Origin: Lepidostoma basale | Lineage: Eukaryota > Arthropoda > Insecta > Trichoptera > Lepidostomatidae | Assembly (NCBI GenBank): GCA_022606425.2 | Contig: JAHDVF020000587.1 | Coordinates: forward strand, 186,001-250,000 | Direction of reading: 5' to 3' | Length of the DNA stretch: 64,000 nucleotides | Part shown: positions 10,516-21,230 of the stretch, in pieces | How the letters are laid out: each line of letters starts with the position of its first letter | How positions within the stretch are numbered: position 1 is the first letter of the stretch | Notes under the pieces: generated by a model | Database searches by the model: none | What the model saw: only the letters and a program-made list of their open reading frames with translations | Told to the model about the DNA's origin: nothing | Made by a program: the position numbers and the translations under genes

Positions 10516-11737
10516 ATGGATTCGAATGACTCAGGTAAGAATCAATATTTCTTGATGTGTTTAACATACTTTAAAAGTTATTTTGTATTATTTGTAGAAC
10601 TTCAAAAAAAGGTGGTTTAGTAATGAAATTTTTACTTAATTTTCAAGTTTATAAGACATTTTTTTTATATTATTACGTCTTATCGCGTAATGTTTGTTCC
10701 TGTATTGTATACTTCTTATATTAGACTAATTAATGACATAAAATTTGGCTGCGGATAGCTGCGGTTGACCAAATTATAGTTCTTTTTTTAAAAAGAATGA
10801 GATCACTTTTTTTTATCAACTTTTTCTTAAAATGTAATAAAGTGTGATTTTCTCTATTTTAGGTATATCTGGTACATCGGGTACAAAAACCGTAAGCCGG
10901 AAATATCTTTACCATCAAATGCAGCAGTAAGATTGACCTAATTTAGATGAAAAAATTAAATATCTAGAAAATCACATATTGTCCTGTTGTGGTGACAATC
11001 CAGATAATCTAAGCAGTTTCAACCAAAGATTTGCATATTTTAAAACATCAATGAAAGAAAAATAGTCTAAAGCCCATAGAAAAGATGCAATGTTTCTTAA
11101 AACTAATGAAAAGTGGTTAGGAGGAACATTTGAACTTTCAGCAAACAAGCAAACTCGACCAGGTCGGCCTTCTAAATCATTTGAACATTCTAGTGAGAGG
11201 ACTAAAAGAAGAAAAACGGAGGAAACACGTTCTTCCTTAATAAAGAAGTAATCGTTCATGCAGCGCAAACAACATTACAGGCTCGAGGGAAAAGGGATGC
11301 TTCGAAAATACTACGGGAAATATAACGATTTGATGAATATGCCATGACAACTGCGAAATTGTATGTCGAGTTATATAGTTGGCACCCAATAACTCCGACC
11401 TTGCATAAAATATTGATTCATGGTGCAGCTGTAATTGAAAATGCCTTATTACATAGGACAGTTGTCGGAAAAGGCAGCAGAAGCCAGAAATAAGCACTTT
11501 CGATTATACCGCGAAAACTACGCAAGAAAGTTCTCGAGGGAGGAATGTAACCTTGATATATACAATAATAGATTATTATTGAGTTCAGATCCACTATTAA
11601 GTAGCATGAAACAAACAAAAGAAACGATCAAACCAGGTTCATTTTGCCCTGAAACAATGAATATGTTACTACCAGCTAACCCGAATACCGAATTCGATAT
11701 TTCTGACATGGATCAAGATTTGTCCATAAATGTATAA
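10516..11737 (+). pseudogene. Decayed orphan gene of an uncharacterised arthropod mobile family
   Basis: A start codon at 10516 opens a 19-nt first exon (MDSNDS-G) ending at a GTAAGA donor (10535). A TTTTAG acceptor at 10862 resumes in frame (GISGTSGTK). Downstream, reading frames on the plus strand give DEKIKYLENHILSCCGDNPD, AHRKDAMFLKTNEKWLGGTF, ARGKRDASKILREI and, from 11435, GQLSEKAAEARNKHFRLYRE, LLLSSDPLLSS and FCPETMNMLLPANPN. At least three in-frame stops (near 10928, 11062 and 11322) and a frameshift near 11450 break it. The GQLSE-EAARNK...LLSSDP C-terminus resembles an uncharacterised protein I have seen in many arthropod genomes, apparently carried by transposons. Function unknown. 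Neighbours are repeats only. I found no TIRs around it. Confidence 0.6.
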
Positions 11738-12220
11738 ACAAATTTAAAATACTTATTTGCACCTAAATTATTAATTTGTAACTGGATTTTTTTGTTGTTG
11801 GTAAAATTTCTAATAAAAAAATTTTTTCCTTCCAGATTTAGTATTTTTTTATATTTTTGGCTGGGAAAATTTTTTTTTTACTAAGGACAATTTTTTACGA
11901 TAATATTTATGATTTGAAGTCAAAATACACCGTAAAATAATTTTGACCGCCTAAATCATTCAAATCAACCTATGTGCAACGTTCTGCTGTATAATACAAG
12001 AGGCCTACGCATATTCGCATGCCTTGAGGTGTATATATTTATATATTTCTTCGTATTTTGTCCGGAAACGATGAGTGCCCTTAAATATTACAGACTTCCT
12101 AGATTTAGATATTTTCTCTCGTTGTTTATCTTCAACCCCAGTTTAGTTTTTCCTCACTTGTAAACAAGATACTCCGACATTAAATTTTACAAATACATAT
12201 TTTAGGATATAGCGAATATT
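11738..12220. other. Unassigned AT-rich sequence
   Basis: Immediately follows the pseudogene stop. Two AATAAA-like hexamers near 11812 could be its former polyadenylation region. Nothing else recognised. Confidence 0.35.
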
Positions 12221-12390
12221 TGCTGCGTTGGTTCGGACATATGGAACGCATGGATGGAGAAAGAATGGTTAAGAAAGTATACGTTAATGATGTAAATGGG
12301 GTACGAAGTCGAGGCAGACCAAGGAAAACATGGCATGACCAAATTAATCCAATTTTAATGGTTGGTTATCTTAGAAGTCGGAGGAATCAA
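12221..12390 (+). mobile_element. TTAG-tailed LINE internal fragment
   Basis: Encodes LRWFGHMERMDGERMVKKVY and RGRPRKTWHDQINPILMVGY. It is joined head-to-head to the next, minus-strand copy. Confidence 0.7.
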
Positions 12391-12398
12391 ATGTGGCC

Positions 12399-12680
12399 GC
12401 CTTTTAGTAATTGATTAATTTGGTCATGCCATGTTTTCCTCGGTCGTCTTCGGCTTCTTTTCCCACTCACGCTGCTTGTGTACAACTTTTTAACCATTCT
12501 ACTCTCATCCATTCGTTCCATATGTCCTAACCATCTCAGGGATCCTTTTTTAATTTTATTCATGATGCAGTCATCAACCTTACATTTCTTTCTTATTTCA
12601 TCGATCAGTATTCTATCATACAACGTTTTCCAGCACATTCTTCTTAGTGATCTCATTTCTTCGGCGTTTATCCTGCTTTT
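12399..12680 (-). mobile_element. TTAG-tailed LINE internal fragment
   Basis: The minus strand encodes MRSLRRMCWKTLYDR, LRWLGHMERMDESRMVKKLY and RRRPRKTWHDQINQLLKGGH. No tail of its own; it is followed directly by another copy. Confidence 0.75.
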
Positions 12681-12681
12681 A

Positions 12682-13148
12682 AACTAACTAACTAACTAAC
12701 CATCACGCCGTCACCCCGAAGGGGTAGGCAGAAAGAATGGACTGCCACACTTTTCTTTCCTGACATATTTCTCTCGCTTCCTCAACATTCATACATCGTG
12801 TCATGCACGCGCGTCGATTTCTCTGACTCCTCACATGGCCGACATTCAATATTTGATTTATTTGATCGTGCCACGTTTTCCTCGGTCTTCCTCTATTTCT
12901 GGTTCCATTTACATCATTAACATATAATTTTTACCATTCTTTCTTCATTCATTCTTTCCATATGTCCAAACCATCTTAATGATCCTTTCATTATTTTGTT
13001 CATGACACCATCATTCGCACCGCATTCACTTCTTATATTTTCATTCGACACTCTATCATACACAGAGTATCCACACATTCGTCTAAGAGATCTCATTTCT
13101 ACTGCATTTATTCTACTTTCATCCTTCTTTTTTTCCTGCTTTTATCCT
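12682..13148 (-). mobile_element. TTAG-tailed LINE, 5'-truncated copy
   Basis: A four-unit AACT tail at the low end, then the complete 3' end back to the KKDESRINAVEMRSL region. Coding frames are broken. Confidence 0.75.
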
Positions 13149-13634
13149 TCTATAATATAATATTGAATCTATATAGAAATAAAATATTGAATCATTCTCG
13201 TATTAAATTCGTTTGTAAATGTGTACAGTCGCATTAGGGCATACGTTGAGCTAGTTGAGATCGGGTCTACCATTTTGTTGACTTAGAAAGACATACCTAA
13301 TCTTCGTTTTTCTTGTGTACGGAATAAAATCCAGTGGATACATACGAATAGGTAAATACGAACTCCAATAATATCCTTCGGGAGTTCGTCCTTCCTCTGT
13401 ATGTCTCCGTCCCTTCCTGGGGGAGACGGGGCTAAAAGGCAACCGAAGATAAGTCGAAGATACATATGGCACGAGTCACCCCAAACTCCCCGGAATTGGA
13501 TTTATCCTTATCTTCCTCTTGTGAAAAAAATGCTGTCTGGTTACCAACACGAAAAAAATCTTTTTTAAATCTCTGATATTTTTTCTTCTTAAAATGAAGC
13601 ATGTTTTAATTACCAAATTAATTTTAATCATTTT
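13149..13634. other. Unassigned sequence
   Basis: No recognised repeat. Overlapping short minus-strand ORFs at 13251-13472 have no known domain and I do not call them genes. Confidence 0.35.
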
Positions 13635-13798
13635 CACTAACTAACCATCACGCCGTCTCTCCGGAGGGGTAGGCAGAAATAATGGAACGCTACACTGTTC
13701 TGTCCTGACATACTTCTCTCGATTCCTCTACATTTATACATCTTGTCATGCACACACGTCGATTTCTCCGACTCCTCACGTGACCGACATTCAATATA
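13635..13798 (-). mobile_element. TTAG-tailed LINE 3' end
   Basis: Short tail plus the last about 150 bp (CMTRCINVEESREVCQDRTV). It ends exactly where the SINE begins. Confidence 0.7.
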
Positions 13799-13799
13799 T

Positions 13800-14030
13800 A
13801 TTCAGAGTGGTAAGAGCTCGGACTTCCATACCGAAGGTTCCGGGTTCGATTCCCGGCGATGGCAGTGTGATTGTCACACTGTCTTTGGGCTTGTGTAGAA
13901 TTCATGTGACAATAAAATGGCGATAGATTGGCTACCTATCACATGTCACAAGAATCAATATAATAGCTTAAAAATAAATTGTATACAGTAATGGGGTTCA
14001 AACGACCTGTTGTACACAAACAAACAAAAA
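13800..14030 (+). mobile_element. tRNA-derived SINE
   Basis: A tRNA-like head has A-box GTGGTAAGAGCTCGGAC and B-box GGTTCGATTCCCGG. An unrelated body includes TGTGATTGTCACACTGTC. Other copies are at 41553 (+), 47040, 54480 and 56560 (all -). The head here lacks the first bases of the 41553 copy. Confidence 0.75.
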
Positions 14031-14041
14031 AAGATTTACAC

Positions 14042-14072
14042 CTAAAAATGGAGTTATCCTCCGAAACATATC
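14042..14072 (+). ncRNA. Degenerate hammerhead motif
   Basis: CTAAAAA in place of CTGAAGA, then stem II GGAG/CTCC, GAAA and ACATAT-C. The 59413-59625 foldback has related copies. Likely inactive. Confidence 0.4.
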
Positions 14073-14204
14073 GTGTTTTTATTTAATATTTTGTGGTAAA
14101 TACACAAAGTTTTTTTCAATTTCCTAAGTATATTACTATGGAATTTCACCTTAGCTTTCAATAAGTTTATTAAATAAATAAGTATAAAAAATAAAAATAA
14201 ATCT

Positions 14205-14254
14205 TTCTGCCTACTCCTTCGGCGAGATGCCGGATAGTTAGTTAGTTAGTTTAT
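14205..14254 (+). mobile_element. TTAG-tailed LINE terminal scrap
   Basis: Only the last about 30 bp of coding sequence (TCTGCCTACTCCTTCGG) and a TTAG tail remain. Confidence 0.6.
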
Positions 14255-14339
14255 ATAATTTTAATATTCATCTATAATGTATGTATAATATTTAGTACAT
14301 CCGCATTTTTGTTAATGGTTTCGCCATGTTTAATATTTT

Positions 14340-14612
14340 AGAATGAGTGAAGACAGAATGGTAAAGAAGGTATATGTAAACGGCGTGAACGGAGCTAAAA
14401 ATAGAGGAAGGCCGAAGAAAACTTGGCACGATCAAATCAATCAAATATTGAATGTCGGTCACGTGAGGAGTCGGAGAAATCGACATGCGTGCATGACAAG
14501 ATGTATGAATGTAGAAGAAGCTAGAGAAGTATATCAGGACAGAACAGTGTGGCGTTCCATTCATTCTGCCTACCCCTCCGGGGAGACGGCGTGATAGTTA
14601 GTTAGTTATATA
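14340..14612 (+). mobile_element. TTAG-tailed LINE, 5'-truncated copy
   Basis: The open segment 14343-14594 gives MSEDRMVKKVYVNGVNGAKN, RGRPKKTWHDQINQILNVGH and the intact C-terminus (HSAYPSGETA, then stop). A GTTAGTTAGTTA tail follows. This end is among the least decayed. Confidence 0.8.
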
Positions 14613-15227
14613 AGTTAAACATTCATTTATAATGTACGTTTAATATTTAATACAACCGCATTTTTGTTATTGCTTTCGCCATGTTTAATATTTTTATTCG
14701 ACGTTTTTCTTTTATTTTTATTTTCATTATTTTTCCAGTACAAATAAAACGTCTAACCGCCGAGAGTCTCACTACAGTCAAAGTTTATATTTTTATTTCC
14801 TTCACCACAGATTATTAAAATTTCCACCAGCAAACCGCATCCGCAAATGTTCAGAAAATCTAAAAAGTTTCTCCGACCCGAGGCAAATGGAAAAAGGACG
14901 CCCGGGAATTTATCGACTTGTTCCGTATTATTGGCGGTATGGCTGTTCCCTCGACGCTATCCCTCCCCTTATTATGCCCCCCCGATCCAACCCCACCCGT
15001 CCTACCCTCACCCCGTCACATCTCTCTTTAACCCGCACTCGGTCGGTATTATTGGAGTGTTCCCAGGAATAAAAATATCTAGACTGGCCAATATTGTGAA
15101 ATGTAATAGGTGTTCTTGGAATTTTTACTGAAACTCTCCAAATAGTTTTCTTATGTCATTCGTGTAGAGTTTTTATTTTTTCCTTTAACAGTCTGTTTAT
15201 TTTGTGTTTTTATTTATTTTATATTTT
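14613..15227. other. Unassigned sequence
   Basis: A block at about 14620-14690 duplicates 14260-14330 (ATAATGTA(T/C)GT, TAATATTTAGTAC-like), so the LINE tail sits within a local duplication. 14840-15060 is GC-richer with an open frame but no known domain. Confidence 0.35.
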
Positions 15228-15690
15228 ATTATGTATAGAAGTGAAGCTTGGAGCTGGCAAAAGAAGGATGAAAGCAATATAAACGCCGTAGAAATGAGAT
15301 CACTAAGAAGAATGTGCGGGAAAACGTTGTATGATAGAATACTGAACGATGAAATAAAAGAGAAATGTAAGGCAGATGACTGCATCATGGATAAAATTAA
15401 AAAAGGATCCCTGAGATGTTTTGGACATCAATGGAACAAATGGATGAGAGTAGATTGGTTAAAAAGTTGTACACAAACAGCGTGAGTGGAAAAAAAGCCG
15501 AGGACGACCTAGGAAAACATGGCATGACCAAATTAATAAATTACTAAAAGGCGGTCACATTCGAAGGAATAATCGACGTGCGTGCATGGTACGATGTATA
15601 CATGTAGAGGAAGGCCGAGAGGTATGCCAGGACAGAGCTTTGTGGCGATCCATCCTCTCTGCTGGTGATGTTTAGTTAGTTAGTTAGTTA
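15228..15690 (+). mobile_element. TTAG-tailed LINE, 5'-truncated copy
   Basis: Encodes MYRSEAWSWQKKDESNINAV, MRSLRRMCGKTLYDR and CKADDCIMDKIKKGSLR, then frameshifts. Ends in (TTAG)4. Confidence 0.8.
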
Positions 15691-15692
15691 TA

Positions 15693-15892
15693 TTTTATTG
15701 TGGACGTTGGACGATCGAAGTGTGCGCGGGAGATGTCTATTGGTGGCGATGAGGTTCGCAACCCATCACACCGCGTCTCCCGCGGGGGCGAAAAGAGAAG
15801 GATGGATTGCTGCATCGGTTAAAGTGTGGCAGTCCATTCTTTCTGCCTACCCCTTCGGAGAGACGGCGTGGTGGTTAGTTAGTAAGTTATAT
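15693..15892 (+). mobile_element. Chimeric SINE-like unit with a LINE-derived tail
   Basis: A GC-rich non-coding head (about 15693-15812) is fused to the last about 75 bp of the TTAG-tailed LINE, with tail. The same head joined to the same LINE point occurs at 62555-62756 on the other strand. The head has a B-box-like GGTTCGCAACCC. See findings. Confidence 0.65.
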
Positions 15893-15905
15893 TTTATTGT
15901 TTAGA

Positions 15906-16315
15906 GGTCCCTAAGACGTATGTATGATAGAACGATATACGACAGAATCTCAAATGCTGATATAAGAAAGGAATGTAGAGCGGAAGAAGGTATTATGAAC
16001 AAAATTATGAAAGGATCGATGGGTTGGTTCGGACATATGGAGCGCATGGATGGAGCAAGAATGCTTAAGAAAGTATACATTAATGATGTAAATGGGGTAT
16101 GGAGCCGAGGCAGACCGAGGAAAACATGGCATGACCAAATAAATCAAATTTTAAAGCTTTGGTCAAGTTAGAAATCAGAAGAATCAACGTGCGTGTATGA
16201 CTCGCTGTATGAATGTGTAAAAAGCTAGAGAGGTGTGCCAGGATAGAGTAGTGTAGCGGTCCATTCTCTCTGCCTACCCCTACGGGGAAACGGCGTGATG
16301 GTTTGTTGTTGTTAT
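15906..16315 (+). mobile_element. TTAG-tailed LINE, GTTT-tail variant
   Basis: Encodes MYDRTIYDRISNADIRKECR, AEEGIMNKIMKGSMGWFGHM and RGRPRKTWHDQINQI. The tail is GGTTTGTTGTTGTT and not TTAG, marking a subfamily also seen at 60352 and 63193. Confidence 0.75.
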
Positions 16316-16436
16316 TAAACTCTGTCGAAAATACCATATACGAGTAAGTCAACAGTAAGGAAGATGAAGAAGCAGTTAATATTAAATCAGTTGAACTTTT
16401 CTTACATTATCATGCTGTATGAATTAAGGTCCATTT

Positions 16437-16795
16437 ACACTGGACAGTCATCAGCCGATACCGACACGTCACGATAAAAATAGGCTTGAATCTCACCGAC
16501 TCGTTACCTCAAATACTGTAATAAAATCGCCACATAAAATTGACATTTAATAAAAATGATCAATATTTTTCAGGTTGTGTTTCCTACAGTATTTAATTCT
16601 TTTTTACATAATACCTTTTTTACTACCATTTAAATTCGCCGTAGAGAAGACAATTATCTCGGAATATGATATGAACGAAATCGACATTAATTGAAAGTAA
16701 CAAGACAACATCAAAACAAATACAACGATTATTTGCTCAACGCAAACCCGTGACGTGTCGGTATCGGCTGATGACTGTCCGGTGTAAATGGACCT
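16437..16795. mobile_element. Harbinger-type MITE with TTA target duplication
   Basis: Terminal inverted repeats of about 45 bp start AGGTCCATTTACACTGGACA. Both sides are flanked by TTA (16434-16436 and 16796-16798), the duplication usual for PIF/Harbinger. 359 bp, no ORF. Confidence 0.8.
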
Positions 16796-16798
16796 TTA

Positions 16799-17235
16799 TA
16801 CGTTATCATGAAATCATTGCATTAGTCTTGCAGTCCCACACTTGCTTCTAATAATATTGTCTCTTGCCCGATAGAGCGCGACTTCCAACACTCCATGACA
16901 TCGGGAACACTAGCCCGATCGCTTTTTGTTTTCGATTTTTTTGTCGTTCAAAATTCACTTGTCGCTCTTTTTTTTCGCAGAATACGCTACTCTTTCATGA
17001 TTTTATTTTGACGATAGTATCAGCGTTTTCGGTACGTTTTTAAAAGTGGGCATATTTTATTAACTTTCACGTAGATATTTAACATTTTCACATGTATTAT
17101 TTATTTCTATTTATTAAATAATCGTCCTTTTTTGCCATATTTTTACTTAGTGAAACACCACTCTATTTAAAATACAAATTAAATTAAACATTATAATACA
17201 AATTAAATTAAACATAATATCACAATTTTTATTGC
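16799..17235. other. Unassigned sequence
   Basis: AT-rich. A tandem duplication of AATACAAATTAAATTAAACAT lies at about 17170-17215. Nothing else. Confidence 0.4.
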
Positions 17236-17255
17236 ACACGTTTTGAGAATGTCGT

Positions 17256-17294
17256 GACAGCTGTTTCGCTGCCAACCTTTGTTGGCATCATCAG
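17256..17294 (-). ncRNA. Hammerhead-like motif, ACAGCTGT stem III
   Basis: CTGATGA, T, GCCAAC/GTTGGC stem II with two extra bases on its 3' side, GAAA, ACAGCTGT, C. The core is intact. Confidence 0.6.
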
Positions 17295-17370
17295 GTGGTA
17301 ACAAAAAAATAAAACTCAGTATGTTATTTTGGGATCGTGGGAAAATGCGTGTAATTAGTCTTTTTGGACC

Positions 17371-17403
17371 GACGTTTCGGAGATATCTGCAGTCTCATCT
17401 TCA
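17371..17403 (-). ncRNA. Hammerhead-like motif, ACGT stem III
   Basis: CTGAAGA, T, GAGA/TCTC stem II, GAAA, ACGT, C. Flanks ACC and GGT can form stem I. Confidence 0.6.
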
Positions 17404-17452
17404 GGGTGGTTATAAATGTTTATACATTACCCGCCACACATTTATAATCTCC

Positions 17453-17487
17453 CTGAAGATGGAGACTGCAACGATCTCCGAAACTTC
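17453..17487 (+). ncRNA. Hammerhead-like motif, mutated stem III
   Basis: CTGAAGA, T, GGAGA/TCTCC stem II, GAAA, then ACTT-C where the partner has ACGT-C. Core intact, stem III symmetry lost. Confidence 0.55.
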
Positions 17488-17581
17488 GGACCAGAAAAAA
17501 GATTCTAAAAAATATTTCTAGCAACCGTGAAAATCTACGCAGTTATTTAACTAAAACAAAGTTTTTAATTGTTAGTAACAC

Positions 17582-17616
17582 CTGATGATGCCATCATCGG
17601 TTGGCGAAACAGCTGC
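17582..17616 (+). ncRNA. Hammerhead-like motif, ACAGCTGC stem III
   Basis: CTGATGA, T, GCCATC-ATCG-GTTGGC stem II with one mismatch, GAAA. Stem III ends GC in place of GT, which breaks the U16.1 position. Confidence 0.5.
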
Positions 17617-17635
17617 CGCGGCATTCTCAAAAAGT

Positions 17636-18110
17636 CTTCTTCTTCCTTTTTGTAGACCTATGTGGTCCGTTCTCCAGAGTGTTGCTCCTCCTGTAAGGTA
17701 GATTCCAAGCTGTCCTTCCATCTTTTAGGAGGTCTTCCACGAGGACGAGTCCCATGAGGCTGATTATACAATGCAATATAGGGGAGTCTGGTGGTGTCCA
17801 TTCTTTGAACATGACCGTACCAGTCCCTTTTTCGCTGACTGCTCCATCTTATAATATCCTCAGCCTCACATATCTCTCTTATTCTGGTGTTCTTCACGCG
17901 AGCCTGCTATTGTCCTCAGTGTTTTCATTTCGGAAGTCCTCACAACTTGTTTGGTCCTTACTGTGTCTGCCCTTGCTTCGACGCCATATGTTATTATTGG
18001 TCTTACGCATGCTTTATAGATTCTCATCTTACTCTTAATGGCCACATTATTGTTTTTCCATATTGTGGATTTTAGAGCCTCAGAGATTGCAGCTGCCTTG
18101 TTTACTTGAA
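17636..18110 (-). mobile_element. RTE-like LINE fragment
   Basis: The minus strand encodes MKNTRIREICEAEDIIRWSS, RDWYGHVQRMDTTRLPYIAL and RGRPPKRWKDSLES. A TCTTCTTCTTCC run (the GAAGAA-type tail, reverse) marks the low end. 5'-truncated. Confidence 0.75.
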
Positions 18111-18120
18111 TTTTTTTTAT

Positions 18121-18648
18121 TAACTAACTAACTAACCATCACGCCGTCTCCCGGAGGGGTAGGCAAAAAGAATGGAACGCCACACTGTTCTGTCCTGACA
18201 TACTTCTCTCGATTCCTCTACATTCATACATCTTGTCATGCACGCACGTCGATTTCTCCGACTCCTCGCGTGACCGACATTCAATATTTGATTGATTTGA
18301 TCGTGCCACGTTTTCCTTGGCCTTCCTCTATTTCTAGCTCCGTTCACATACCTTCTTTACCTATATACCTTCTTTACCATTCTGTCTTCACTCATTCTTT
18401 CCATGTGTCCAAACCATCTTAATGACCCTTTTCTTATTTTGTTCATAACACTTTCATTCGCACCACATTCACTTCTTATACTTGCATTTGTCACTCTATC
18501 ACATACAGATTTGCCACACATTCGTCTTAGAGATCTCATTTCTACTGCATTTATTCTACTTTCATCCTTCTTTTGCCAGTTCCATGCTTCACTTCCATAC
18601 ATAAGGGTCGGCACAAGAACACCATTGTGCACTGCCATCTTGGCTTTT
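18121..18648 (-). mobile_element. TTAG-tailed LINE, 5'-truncated copy
   Basis: Complete tail. Minus-strand segments are MAVHNGVLVPTLMYGSEAWN, RRMCGKSVCDRVTNASIRSE, CGANESVMNKIRKGSLRWFG and RKTWHDQINQILNVGHARSR. One frameshift near 18350. Confidence 0.85.
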
Positions 18649-19068
18649 TTTTATAATATCACATATTTATAATATACACATTTTTTTATACTACACTCTC
18701 AAAAAGTGTATTATAAAAAAATGTGATACCATTACAGTGTTGTAAATTTAACAATTAATAAAGTGTGACTACCTTTTTCTCTAGAATAAACTTGGATTTT
18801 GATTAATTTAAAGTAGGTACCCTGATGCTTAAGATTTCTGATGACTTTTGATAGGACCCTTACTTTTTATCTTTCTATTGACACAAGGCGTATTGATTTT
18901 TGATATTTATATTCAAACATTGTGCGTAGATAGAGAATCCTTTGTTCATTATAGGGTATTTGTCTTATTTCAATTTTAATATTACGAACGATTGGAAATA
19001 TGAGATTATGAAATATTCATATTTTATATTCGTAAATTTAACTTCAACTTAATAATTATAATAAAGTT
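18649..19068. other. Unassigned AT-rich sequence
   Basis: A short imperfect palindrome lies at 18650-18730 (TTATAATA...CACTTTTTGAGAGTGT). No gene. Confidence 0.35.
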
Positions 19069-19070
19069 TA

Positions 19071-19483
19071 AAGCCGTGTCACATTGTTTTAAACAAGCTC
19101 TCCACATCGGTCTCCACCGGCGGTTTAAAACTGTGTAGACACTTGTTTGAAACCAAAATTCGTTTGACCTTCAACAACTTTTGTGAATGGACGCGCATAG
19201 TAGCGTGTGGATCCCGCCGTTGTAAACACGCATTCCACAATGTGGGCGCTCCACATTCCACCAGTCAAGGTCAGTTGCATAGCGGCATCGGTGGAGTGCG
19301 GACGTATTGAACGAAAATGGTGTCTACTGTGGATGCCACACCAACCGTGGGCTCCACAAAGGTGACCCCTGTGGAGAGCTTGTTTACAGCAGTATGTGGA
19401 CGATACACCAACCGTGGGCTCCACAGCTCTCCACCAAGGTCACCCCTGTGGAGAGCTTGTTTCAAACAGTGTGGCACGGCCTT
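19071..19483. mobile_element. Unclassified MITE with TA target duplication and internal repeats
   Basis: Termini AAGCCGTGTCACA and TGTGGCACGGCCTT are complementary over about 37 bp (GTGGAGAGCTTGTTT). It is flanked by TA at 19069 and 19484. Inside, a unit with CACCAACCGTGGGCTCCACA and GTGGAGAGCTTGTTT is duplicated (about 19340-19400 and 19400-19460). No coding potential. Confidence 0.65.
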
Positions 19484-19537
19484 TAATATTCCGAACGATT
19501 GGAAATATGCGATTATGAATATATATTTTATGATTTA

Positions 19538-19932
19538 ATTGTATCTCAATTGAGACGAAGATGCAAATTGGAAACTGAATATGGTTGATCAAGGTGTTTA
19601 CAGGATTTATGACCTGTCATTGGTTGGGTTCAGCGCACACTTTATGTAATTACAACATTCCCCATTCCACCTTTTCTTTATGACCATGTATGACAAATTT
19701 TTGGAAGTTGTATATATGTTACAAATCTATGCCAGGTTTCACATGTCAGTTTCAATGTGGCATCTATGAAGATTTTGATTACATATGTTAATCTTTTTAA
19801 GATTACTCTATATATAATCTACATACTAACGCCATCTTAACCCAACCAATGACAGGTCATAAGTCCTGTAAACACCTTGATCAACCATATTCAGTTTCCA
19901 ATTTGCATCTTCATATTAATTGAGATACAATT
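19538..19932. repeat. TTGTATCTC foldback repeat, both arms
   Basis: The most complete copy: about 93-bp arms (19539-19631 and 19840-19931) begin TTGTATCTCAATTGAGAC and are nearly perfect reverse complements, with a 200-bp centre. Flanked by A/T-rich sequence; no clear target duplication. Confidence 0.7.
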
Positions 19933-21230
19933 AAATCATGAATTGATAACCCACGGTGGGTGAAATCCAGTATTCGTATACAAGTATAAGTATACATGCA
20001 CAAAAAATATATTTTATATTCGTAATTTTAACTTCAACTTAATAATTATAATAAAATTTAACCCAAATAATTATTTGCGTATCATTCGCCGCAATAGTTG
20101 AAATATTTTAATAATACCATTGAAACGTGGGTAGGTACTTTATAATGATTACAAAGTACCTACCTGGAGTGGGCAACGGGGCGGATTTAAAAATTCAAAG
20201 TGGCTAATTCCTTTTTCAATTGGAATAAGTTGGAATCGTTACCACTGGCAACACATTACCTACCATAGACCTCAATCCTTGTGAACAGGTACCTACCCGC
20301 AGCACTTTGCAATTGTATTTATAATTAGTACAAATAAATTAATTATTTTGATTCGTTTACCTACCTTCATAGCCGGGATTAATTCGATTGCTTGGAATCC
20401 ATTCTGCGATATTCGAACAATGCGTGAACAATTGTTTAAACTTTGCAAATTTCCATCTCGTTTGTGCTGAAAATCTCCCTTTGCCTTTGTCTTGGAATCT
20501 TTTATTTGCGGCGCGAGGATCCCGGCCCTCCCTTACTCCTATCACCCCCTATAGCCTCCAATCTTCCACCCACCCTCCCCGGTTCATAAATATTCACCTA
20601 ACTTTCGCCCCGGCGTGTTTTTTCGCGTATTTTAAATTTGCAAATGTATTCATCCGTAAGAAGTAAGGAGGGTGCCTACTTAATATCGATCCAGCATCAA
20701 AACTCCTAAACGCTTTTTTTTTCTTCAATAACTAATCCAAGCACTTTATAACTATCTCAAAAAGAGAACTCTGTACATATGTTTTCTTCGATTAGCCACC
20801 TACCTACATGTTCTTCTTTCGGTGCCGTGTCAGGTTCCCCCAACGCTGGCGATCACTGCAGCGAAGGCATCTTTGTCCTGCGCCACTATGAATATGTTTT
20901 GAATTCTCTTATCATCCTTTCCTTGGTTTTCCACGCCTTTTCTTCCTACTTAAACTGCTTGTATACAACATTTTTACCATTTTTATTATTTTTTTATTGT
21001 ATACAACAGGTCTTTAGAACCTAATTACTGTATACATTTTACATTTACAAAAATAACACAGGCATACACGTTAAAATAAAACAAATATATCAGCAATTGT
21101 GGTATGTACCTATATGATCCTTAAAGGGCGCATAGGTCATTTGGAGAATGTCCACATCGACTGACTGAAATAAATGGAATGTAAGAAGAAGAAGAAGAAA
21201 GATGATTGTTCAATCACAAAATACCAAGTA
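19933..21230. other. Mostly unassigned; short RTE-like scrap
   Basis: A perfect GTAGGTACTTTATAATGATTACAAAGTACCTAC-type palindrome sits at about 20130-20165. At 20811-20895 a minus-strand scrap matches the LINE at 34981 (CCCAACGCTGGCGATCAC). (GAA)n occurs at 21187-21201. The rest has no recognised feature. Confidence 0.4.

Larger units (their letters stand above)
17236..17635. repeat. Nested foldback carrying four hammerhead-like motifs
   Basis: Outer arms contain the ACAGCTGT-type hammerheads (17256-17294 minus, 17582-17616 plus). An independent inner foldback (about 17360-17505) carries an ACGT-type pair (17371-17403 minus, 17453-17487 plus). I infer that one Penelope- or retrozyme-like element inserted into another. 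Confidence 0.65.

Noticed and set aside
13800..14030. A functional tRNA gene with a good B-box
   Set aside because: The same head recurs at five places with a shared non-tRNA body, so it is a SINE. The acceptor stem is incomplete.
14847..15131. A 94-codon proline-rich open frame
   Set aside because: No recognised domain, no splice support, and a second frame is open across the same stretch.
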